64,000 bases of DNA from Sacculina carcini (taxonomy: Eukaryota > Arthropoda > Thecostraca > Sacculinidae): the NCBI GenBank assembly GCA_916048095.2, contig OU696579.1, positions 1,258,501 through 1,322,500 of the forward strand, in the 5' to 3' direction. This document shows positions 1 to 9,185 of this stretch, one piece after another. Within the stretch, counting starts at the first letter, position 1. Each line of letters opens with the position of its first letter. A program made the position numbers and the translations under genes. Below the pieces are notes generated by a model that saw nothing but the letters and a program-made list of their open reading frames with translations, was not told where the DNA came from and made no database searches.

Positions 1-37
1 GCTAGCCCCTTCAGTCCCCCCACTGGTGCCGCCACTG
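1..37 (-). repeat. Fragment of hAT-like MITE (family H6)
   Basis: The window opens inside a dispersed element whose end reads GGTGCCGCCACTG. The same end (TTGGCGCCGCCACTG in better copies) and its inverted partner CAGTGGCGGCGCCAGG recur at about 19.0, 21.0, 36.5, 40.7, 41.2, 45.5, 55.6 and 58.0 kb. Only the C-rich terminal part is present here. Confidence 0.6.
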
Positions 38-103
38 GCTGAAATTATGCTCATTGTGTTTTTATTTGGTAGATTATCGTGAGCGAGTTTTCCGCATTGC
101 GCC

Positions 104-891
104 ATGTCACGTAATGGGCAGGCGACTACAGAGGACTGGGGGACGCAGCCTGATTCTCTGCTGCTCTCTCTCAAGTCGTCCTCCCTTGCTCTCTACGTCA
201 CTCTGCTGATGGTTCTGCTGTCGAGCGGTGAGTGTATCCACCACGTGCAAGCGGCGCTGCAATGTTGAGCAGTGTTGCAATTCGTGCAACATGTGGTCGT
301 TTTCTGGTGTGCAACCACCTAACTTTTCTTTCTCGAATGGAAATTTTTTAATATATAGGAATAAATCAGATTAATATGCATGAATGTAATGTATATGTGT
401 GATATATTTGTGGTATGAGATGTGTATATGTATATTTCTTATGTTTGTGTTTTATGGTAGGATCGGAAGATGGTTGGGGGTAACTTACTCAATAACTTTC
501 ATAACTTCACTAACTTGAGTCGAATTATGCAAGATTAAAAGGAATTAAATGCATTCTCTTTGAGTAACTGGTTTGTTTCCTATGCTACACATATATATCA
601 TAATTTCTAGCTGCGCCAGAGAGAGATATATATATTATTTTGACTGATGCATGTTGGCCACAAATAGTTTAGATACACGCACAAATATTCCATAGATAAT
701 ACAGATATACACACACACATAATCCAGAGATAATCGAGAGATACACACAAATAATTCAGAGATAATCCAGAGATATACACACACAAATATTTCAGAGATA
801 ATCCAGAGATACACAGACAAATAATGCAGAGATAAGTGACTAGTTTCATCCCTTCAATACAACTCAATGTGTGTTTGTTGGCTCGTATTTT

Positions 892-927
<36 letters not shown>

Positions 928-3900
928 AGTCGTGTGCTACATATTGTGGCGCCGTCGTGTGCGGCCGCGTACCGTGGCACTGATGGGCGTTTGTGACAGC
1001 GGCAAGTCGCTGCTGTTATCGTTGCTGGCACACAATGTGCGACGCCATACCGTCACGTCGATTGTGACAAACTCGGCGCACTACACTGTCAATGGACAGG
1101 TGGACACACTCACACACAGACCCAGACACATGTGCGTGTGCGTATGTGTGAGTGTGTGTACATATGTTTGTGTGCAAGTGTAATTTCGTGTCATATATAC
1201 ATACCGTGCAAGTATGCATATATGTGCAAATATTTGTATGTGAGAGTGTGAGTGAGTGTGTATATATACATAAGCCAACTTATTGGAGTGCAATAAAGCA
1301 ATTTACTCACTTTACACACATAATTGTGTGCTTGTATGTGGCATGTTTGTGTGTTTGTGTTTATTCTAAGGAGATATATAAGGAAAGCGGTGTGGGTTAT
1401 GAATTGGTGAATTATGAATTCGTTGATTATTATTAGTTTATATTGGTTTATGAGCGGGTTATTATTATCGATTGAACACATACACACACACAGAGAGAGT
1501 GGGTGTGTATGTGTATGCGTGTTTGTGTGTGTATGTATCTCTGTGTGTGTTTGTTTGTGAGGATAATATCTATTGTAATAGTATACTTGAATATACTCGT
1601 CTATATGATAATTCCAGCTTTGTCATTTAACATTTACTGGTTTATTTTTTGCAGCGTTTTGCAAACTTGTTTGGACCACAATTTTCCCATGACTGTTTCA
1701 GAAGAGTAGTTTGATATTGTGCGACATTCCCGGACACGATCGCGTGCGTGTCAGTACATGGTGTGGTGTACGTCAGTCGGTATGTGCCGTGGTGTTAGTG
1801 GTGGACAGCTCCACGTTTACCCAGCGACTCAAAGATGCTGCCGAGTGTCTCTATCAGGTACTTGTTAGTTATTATCAGGTATTTGTTAGTTATTATCAGG
1901 TATTTGTTAGTTATTATCAGGTATTTGTTAGTTATTATCAGCTATTTGTTAGTTATTATCAGGTATTTGTTAGTTATTATCAGGTATTTGTTAGTTATTA
2001 TCAGGTATTTGTTAGTTATTATCAGGTATTTGTTATTTATTATCAGGTATTTGTTAGTTATTATCAGGTATTTGTTAGTTATTATCAGGTATTTGTTAGT
2101 TATTATCAGGTATTTGTTATTTATTATCAGGTATTTGTTATTTATTATCAGGTATTTGTTAGTTATTATCAGGTATTTATTATTTATTATCAGGTACTTG
2201 TTAGTTATTATCAGGTATTTGTTAGTTATTATCAGGTATTTGTTATTTATTATCAGGTATTGTTAGTTATTATCAGGTATTTGTTAGTTATTATCAGGTA
2301 TTTGTTAGTTATTATCAGGTATTTGTTAGTTATTATCAGGTATTTGTTAGTTATTATCAGGTATTTGTTAGTTATTATCAGGTATTTGTTAGTTATTATC
2401 AGGTATTTGTTAGTTATTATCAGGTATTTGTTATTTATGATCAGTTATTTGTTAGTTATTATCATGTATTTGTTATTAATTATCAGGTATTTGTTAGTTA
2501 TTATCAGCTACCTGTTAGTTATTATCAGGTATTTGTTAGTTATTATCAGGTATTTGTTATTTATTATCAGGTATTTGTTATTTATTATAAGGTATTTGTT
2601 AGTTATTATCAGGTATTTGTTAGTTATTATCAGGTGTTTGTTAGTTATTATCAGGTATTTGTTAGTTATTATCAGGTATTTGTTAGTTATTATCAGGTAT
2701 TTGTTAGTTATTATCAGGTATTTGTTATTTATTATCATGTATTTGTTAGTTATTATCAGGTATTTGTTATTTATTATCATGTATTTGTTAGTTATTATCA
2801 GGTGTTTGTTAGTTATTATCAGGTATTTGTTAGTTATTATCAGGTATTTGTTAGTTATTATCAGGTATTTGTTAGTTATTATCTGGTATTTGTTAGTTAT
2901 TATCAGGTATTTGTTAGTTATTATCAGGTATTTGTTAGTTATTATCAGGTATTTGTTAGTTATTATCTGGTATTTGTTATTTATTATCAGGTATTTGTTA
3001 GTTATTATCAGGTATTTGTTAGTTATTATAAGGTCTTTGTTAGTTATTATCAGGTATTTGTTAGTTATTATCAGGTATTTGTTATTTATTATCAGGTATT
3101 TGTTATTTATTATCAGGTATTTGTTAGTTATTATCAGGTATTTGTTAGTTATTATAAGGTATTTGTTAGTTATTATCAGGTATTTGTTATTTATTATCAG
3201 GTATTTGTTATTTATTATAAGGTATTTGTTAGTTATTATCAGGTATTTGTTAGTTATTATCAGGTGTTTGTTAGTTATTATCAGGTATTTGTTATTTATT
3301 ATCATGTATTTGTTAGTTATTATCAGGTATTTGTTAGTTATTATCAGGTATTTGTTAGTTATTATCAGGTATTTATAGTTATTATCAGGTATTTGTTAGT
3401 TTTTTCAGGTACTTGTTATTTATTATCAGGTATTTGTTAGTTATTATCAGGTATTTGTTAGTTATTATCAGGTATTTGTTAGTTATTATCAGGTATTTGT
3501 TAGTTATTATCTGGTATTTGTTATTTATTATCAGGTATTTGTTAGTTATTATCAGGTATTTGTTATTTATTATCAGGTATTTGTTAGTTATTATCAGGTA
3601 TTTGTTATTTATTATCATGTATTTGTTAGTTATTATCAGGTATTTGTTAGTTATTATCAGGTATTTGTTAGTTATTATCAGGTATTTGTTAGTTATTATC
3701 AGGTATTTATAGTTATTATCAGGTATTTGTTATTTATTATCAGGTATTTGTTAGTTATTATCAGGTATTTGTTATTTATTATCAGGTATTTGTTAGTTAT
3801 TATCAGGTATTTGTTATTTATTATCAGGTATTTATAGTTATTATCAGGTATTTGTTATTTATTATCATGTATTTGTTAGTTATTATCAGGTATTTGTTAT

Positions 3901-6690
3901 TTATTATCATGTATTTGTTAGTTATTATCAGGTGTTTGTTAGTTATTATCAGGTATTTGTTAGTTATTATCAGGTATTTGTTAGTTATTATCAGGTATTT
4001 GTTAGTTATTATCTGGTATTTGTTATTTATTATCAGGTATTTGTTAGTTATTATCAGGTATTTGTTAGTTATTATAAGGTCTTTGTTAGTTATTATCAGG
4101 TATTTGTTAGTTATTATCAGGTATTTGTTATTTATTATCAGGTATTTGTTATTTATTATCAGGTATTTGTTAGTTATTATCAGGTATTTGTTAGTTATTA
4201 TAAGGTATTTGTTAGTTATTATCAGGTATTTGTTATTTATTATCAGGTATTTGTTATTTATTATAAGGTATTTGTTAGTTATTATCAGGTATTTGTTAGT
4301 TATTATCAGGTGTTTGTTAGTTATTATCAGGTATTTGTTATTTATTATCATGTATTTGTTAGTTATTATCAGGTATTTGTTAGTTATTATCAGGTATTTG
4401 TTAGTTATTATCAGGTATTTATAGTTATTATCAGGTATTTGTTAGTTTTTTCAGGTACTTGTTATTTATTATCAGGTATTTGTTAGTTATTATCAGGTCT
4501 TTGTTAGTTATTATCAGGTATTTGTTAGTTATTATCAGGTATTTGTTAGTTATTATCTGGTATTTGTTATTTATTATCAGGTATTTGTTAGTTATTATCA
4601 GGTATTTGTTATTTATTATCAGGTATTTGTTAGTTATTATCAGGTATTTGTTATTTATTATCATGTATTTGTTAGTTATTATCAGGTATTTGTTAGTTAT
4701 TATCAGGTATTTGTTAGTTATTATCAGGTATTTGTTAGTTATTATCAGGTATTTATAGTTATTATCAGGTATTTGTTATTTATTATCAGGTATTTGTTAG
4801 TTATTATCAGGTATTTGTTATTTATTATCAGGTATTTGTTAGTTATTATCAGGTATTTGTTATTTATTATCAGGTATTTATAGTTATTATCAGGTATTTG
4901 TTATTTATTATCAGGTATTTGTTAGTTATTATCAGGTATTTGTTATTTATTATCAGGTATTTGTTAGTTATTATCAGGTATTTGTTAGTTATTATCAGGT
5001 ATTTATAGTTATTATCAGGTATTTGTTATTTATTATCAGGTATTTGTTAGTTATTATCAGGTATTTGTTATTTATTATCAGGTATTTGTTAGTTATTATC
5101 AGGTATTTGTTAGTTATTATAAGGTATTTGTTAGTTATTATCAGGTATTTGTTATTTATTATCAGGTATTTGTTATTTATTATAAGGTATTTGTTAGTTA
5201 TTATCAGGTATTTGTTAGTTATTATCAGGTATTTGTTAGTTATTATCAGGTATTTGTTAGTTATTATCAGGTATTTGTTATTTATTATCAGGTATTTGTT
5301 AGTTATTATCAGGTATTTGTTAGTTATTATCAGGTATTTGTTAGTTATTATCAGGTATTTGTTATTTATTATCAGGTATTTAAAGTTATTATCAGGTATT
5401 TGTTAGTTATTATCAGGTATTTGTTAGTTATTATCAGGTATTTGTTAGTTATCATTAGGTATTTGTTATTTATTATCACGTATTTGTTAGTTATTATCAG
5501 GTATTTGTTATTTATTATCAGGTATTTGTTAGTTATTATCAGGTACTTGTTAGTTATTATCAGCTACTTGTTAGTTATTATCAGGTATTTGTTATTTATT
5601 ATCAGGTATTTGTTGATTGATTACCAATTTTTTCACAATTATTTCTCATTCTATCGCTATTGCTGAGATGTTTAAACAATTTTGTTTTTGATATTTGCCA
5701 TCAGATTCTGGTGGATCCTTCAACAATGGGACGCAGACTGCCTGTGTTGGTATTTTGCAACAAACAAGATATCAGCACCGCCAAGGGTGCATCTCTCATC
5801 AAATCTCAACTGCAGAAAGAATTGTTAGTGCTAATACACACCACTTACAAGCTTGGATTCGTCATATCCTAGTTATTGTCTGTTCTTGCTTGGAATTTCG
5901 CCAAATCTTTCCTTTTAATCGCCTTCCATTTTTTATACCGTTGATTTGTTCAGGAAAAATATTACGCATACTTGTTTTTTTAAACGTTGTGTGCTTTCTG
6001 TTCTTTTTAGGCTAATTTTGTGAAGCGCTTTTTTTGTCCGTTATTACTGAATTTCTATTTATCGTTCCCAAGAGTTTATATGAACTGATGTGTATGATAA
6101 GATTAATCATGTTTAGTGTACTTATCTGTGCTCTATATTATGATGATTTGTCATAACATTTGACAAATGGTACTCTGGCGTTTGGTAGCCACGGAACAAC
6201 ACAAGTTGATAACGTGAGTGCTTTGGACCGACTGTATTTACAAGTACAGACATAACAGGACAGCATGATCGGACACACGTACAAACAAGCTCACTAGGAC
6301 GCATGGTCCTAGAACAAAACACTATGACACACAGACACACAGATCTACACAGAGCTGGTAAGGTCGCGAGGTGGCGCGAGACGAAATTTGTGTCGCACCG
6401 CAGTACAGAACAATCATACATAGGCTGATAAAAGGAAGGTGCCATTTGTGACCCGGGTTGATTTCAGGGACACAATTCGCTGGACACAGACCCGCTGCTT
6501 GTCTTCAACGGCCGACACTGTATCGGAGTCTTCTAGTGGACGAGCTGATGTTTGTCTTGGTCATGCCGACCGGTCGTTCTCGTTCGACCAGCTGAGATTG
6601 TCGGTGGAGTTTGTCGAGGGCTGCTGTGGTGATCAACATCGACCCGCTCAGCTGGAATCCGTGCATGAATGGCTGCGTTCTCTTGTCTAG
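104..6690 (+). CDS. SRPRB: Signal recognition particle receptor subunit beta, five exons
   Basis: This is the membrane-anchored small GTPase that tethers the SRP receptor alpha subunit at the ER. Exons are 104-227, 930-1099, 1702-1857, 5705-5823 and 6468-6690. All junctions are GT-AG and phase-compatible, giving 263 residues against about 271 in human SRPRB. One transmembrane helix lies at residues 27-47. The G1 loop GVCDSGKS is at 61-68, the G3 box DIPGH at 106-110 and the G4 box NKQD at 169-172. The C-terminal part resembles human SRPRB around FSFDQLRLSVEFVE. The ATG at 104 is the first in frame and is followed by an acidic N-terminus and then the helix. Intron 3 consists almost wholly of a 21-bp minisatellite whose first unit contains the splice donor. 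The exon 2 acceptor directly follows a (TG)n tract. The gene converges on the PHOSPHO-type gene. Confidence 0.93.
895..929 (+). repeat. (TG)n tract ending at the SRPRB exon 2 acceptor
   Basis: About sixteen TG dinucleotides end in gtgtgtcag, whose AG is the acceptor of exon 2. The tract takes the place of a normal polypyrimidine tract. Confidence 0.85.
1852..5620 (+). repeat. 21-bp minisatellite filling SRPRB intron 3
   Basis: About 180 tandem copies of a 21-bp unit, GTATTTGTTAGTTATTATCA plus G, fill the intron. The first unit is seeded by the exon itself: the exon ends CTATCAG and the intron begins GTACTTGTTAG. Every unit therefore repeats the CAG/GTA donor sequence. The main variants are TTATTTATT for TTAGTTATT, ATAAG for ATCAG, ATCTG and ATCATG, plus rare 20-bp units. 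Because 21 is divisible by three, most frames stay open as heptads such as QVFVSYY. A 1,046-bp block is duplicated inside the array. Confidence 0.97.
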
Positions 6691-7677
6691 GTCATTTGCC
6701 GACCTTTTGCCAGTGGTCTTCAAACTGTATTGAAATGCGCGTTTCATAGCATTGATATGAACATGTTTTATATTTATGCTGTTCTAAAGCTAAATTATTT
6801 AGATTTTCTAGGATAAATAATCAGTTGTTTTGGTTAGAAATTCAGGTGAAATTGGATGGCATGTATTGCCTTTTCACTGACAAAATTGATCTCCAGATTA
6901 AAGTTGTTTTTTTTTGGCAGAAGGCAGCTTGTCTTGTATTTTATTGATGAATCATTCTTAAATACATTTTTTTGAATAATATATTTGGTTGAGATGGCCT
7001 CAAATAATCTTTGTTTTGTGTATGAATTAATCAGCAATTTTCTTATCAGAATTGGTGCAGTTTTTGCTTTTGTCTGAGATTAGTCGCTGGAAGGCTGTCA
7101 TGCTATTGTCATTTAGCCTCGGTAAACCCACGCTACAAAACCAGTTGAAATATTTAGATGGCTTAATTACCATCTATTACCGGCCTACTAGCAATCAACG
7201 GATCTGAGCAAATATCAAATTCAGCGGGGAATCCTTCAAAATTCTCCAGAAAATTTCCGTTGTGATCGGGTTTGAAATCAGAACTTTTGTTAGCAAGCGA
7301 CCATGTTGAACCATTTCATAATGTGCGTATAAACCACTGTAGATATTCTAGGCAAGTTAATGCATCTCGGATTAAAACGCGTCCATTGTGCGCATGTATT
7401 TCATATTTGAATCGCGGAATGACAAAAAACAAGAACACGATCAACGTGCATCGATTTAACAAATTGTTCGGCGAACTTAGTCAACCGACGAATAAAACAC
7501 ACTCGCGGACACACACACACACACATACACGTAAGTAAACACCTGAGCAGTTGTCACTTGATAGAAAAGGCACACAGACACGCCAACTCACAACTTCGTT
7601 CACAAAAAAACGCGCACACTTCGGCAAAGCAGCAATCACGTGCGTTTTGGCGCGCGATTGTCTCAATGCGGCATAAA
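6691..7677. other. Intergenic, no supported gene
   Basis: AT-rich sequence between two convergent genes, with a short CA tract at about 7,511-7,530. I see no coding signal or named repeat. Confidence 0.6.
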
Positions 7678-7785
7678 ATGGCGCCGAGGCGTAAGAGTGG
7701 TGTAAATGGCAGCACGGTGGACATAGGACGGCTTCGGGCCGCGCTGGATATGCTGGAGTTTAACAAGCGAAAACAACAGTGTTGA
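7678..7785 (+). CDS. Possible 35-residue ORF, unidentified
   Basis: A short GC-rich frame opens with MAPRRKSGVNGS and continues with IGRLRAALDMLEF to a TGA. It has a reasonable start context (aaaATGG) and composition unlike the AT-rich surroundings. It lies immediately beyond the 3' end of the opposite-strand phosphatase. I do not recognise a family. It could be a micropeptide, a first exon read through, or chance in a GC-rich patch. Confidence 0.2.
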   Translation: MAPRRKSGVNGSTVDIGRLRAALDMLEFNKRKQQC

Positions 7786-7816
7786 CTTCTCAGCCACTTT
7801 GTCATCCAGCATTACG

Positions 7817-8518
7817 TCATAGATGGCGGTAGATCTGACCAGCGTCCGTCCAGTTCATAACGGCTGCCTGCGGTGGATCTCGTTGCAACAGCTTCTGCAA
7901 TGTGTAATCGTGGCGCGCGCACACCAAATCGCCCGGCGCCAGCTGCAGACACGCACACAGATCGTTCGCTCCGTCGCCCACGTAGACCACACGCGTATAA
8001 GCGCCGCCTGCCTGCTGGGCATGGTACAAATGTGACGCCAGTACGTGGCCCTTGCACATATTCACCGGGCAGCGACGGCAGGTGGTCTGATGCGTGTACG
8101 GCTGAACAATGAGCCTTCCATTGTCGGCAGACAGCGCCCGGTTCGAGTAGCACGTGTGTACCAAGTGCTGCAGCTGATGGACGGCGAGAACGGCGTCGAT
8201 AAAGACCGTGTTGGCGTCCGAGACGATTATGACGTCGTGTGAGGCGCATGCGGCGCGGATCAGCTCGGCCATGCCGGCCGTCAGAGGCAGCGACGACACA
8301 CAGGCGACAATTTCGGCGCAGCTGCGGCCGATGCGGTACAGATGGTCTAGCACAGCTTGCACGAACTGTGTCCATGGCAGATCTCGTCGCTGCCGCGCCA
8401 GGTTTTCGGGCAGCGATCCGCCGCGACACAGTCGCCAAATGGCCGTGTCTGAGTTGTCGTCGATAATTGTGTGGTCGAAATCGAGCGCCAACAATCGCCG
8501 ACCGCCCGAGCCAGCCAT
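7817..8518 (-). CDS. PHOSPHO2: PHOSPHO1/2-type HAD phosphatase (pyridoxal-phosphate or phosphoethanolamine/phosphocholine phosphatase)
   Basis: This is a single-exon member of the PHOSPHO family of HAD phosphatases, 233 residues from the ATG at 8518. That compares with about 241 in human PHOSPHO2 and 267 in PHOSPHO1. Motif I is DFDHTIIDDNSD (residues 13-24), with the nucleophile and acid aspartates in DFD. Motif II is SDANTVFID (100-108). The family cysteine motif CRRCPVNMCKG spans 147-157. The metal-binding motif IV is GDGANDLC (181-188). The open frame extends 39 codons upstream, but that extension has no family resemblance, so I chose the internal ATG just before the core. Substrate cannot be assigned: PHOSPHO2 favours pyridoxal 5'-phosphate and PHOSPHO1 favours phosphoethanolamine and phosphocholine. 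The gene is GC-rich and intact. Confidence 0.9.
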   Translation of the reverse strand: MAGSGGRRLLALDFDHTIIDDNSDTAIWRLCRGGSLPENLARQRRDLPWTQFVQAVLDHLYRIGRSCAEIVACVSSLPLTAGMAELIRAACASHDVIIVSDANTVFIDAVLAVHQLQHLVHTCYSNRALSADNGRLIVQPYTHQTTCRRCPVNMCKGHVLASHLYHAQQAGGAYTRVVYVGDGANDLCACLQLAPGDLVCARHDYTLQKLLQRDPPQAAVMNWTDAGQIYRHL

Positions 8519-8639
8519 CTGCGTCACAATTGGCGAAAACGGTGCGTCGTGTTGGTCAATAATGGCGCAGCTCGAGGCAAATGCAAATCGAGTGATGTTT
8601 GCGTTCGCAGGGAAGGTTGGTTTTGTTCTTCGCAATTAT

Positions 8640-9185
8640 GCTTGGTCAAATTGATCTTGTTATAAAGCAATGAAGAGTTCGATGGAGAACCGCTGAATAA
8701 AATATACAAAAAAACGAAACAAGTTATCTTAAAGGTCCAAGTATCTGATGGAATGTTTCTAAATTCTTGACGAAAAATATATTGAGAAGTTATGGCTGCT
8801 TTCCTGTACCTTCACGAGACGGCGTTACAAGGCTGACCAGATCACCACTGACAACGAAATACAAGCATCGCGCGACATTCTGCCAAAATGAAAACAGCGA
8901 AAAACCAGGCGAAATTATTATTGACAAGACAAAGTGTGTTGACGGAAAGAAAAACACTAGCAAAAGAGTGTCTAAAAAACCTGACATTGGTGTGCCGAAC
9001 TCTTCAAAACACAACACACAAAAACACACTTGGAACGGAACGCAGAACACAACCACAAACAAGCATATCGGCGGTGAAGAATCCAGTAAAAGAACACACA
9101 CACACATAGACACTCGTGGTGAGTTTCGGCAGCCGGACTGAAGCATATGTGAGTGAGACAGCAAAAGACAACAGGCTGCAACGGT
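8640..9185. other. Intergenic between two minus-strand genes
   Basis: This stretch holds the upstream region of the phosphatase and the 3' region of the ZC3H14-like gene. I see no further gene in it. Confidence 0.5.

Noticed and set aside
1711-3378. 555-residue open frame and several long frames through the 21-bp array, as a repeat-protein gene
   Set aside because: They are the by-product of a 21-bp tandem repeat with no stop in several frames on both strands. The first part is SRPRB exon 3, and the rest is intron unless a downstream donor is used.
6178-6206. Extra SRPRB exon (CCACGGAACAACACAAG with a GTGAGT donor)
   Set aside because: Its phase does not fit the last exon, whereas joining 5,823 directly to 6,468 restores the family sequence KELDTIRWT in phase.
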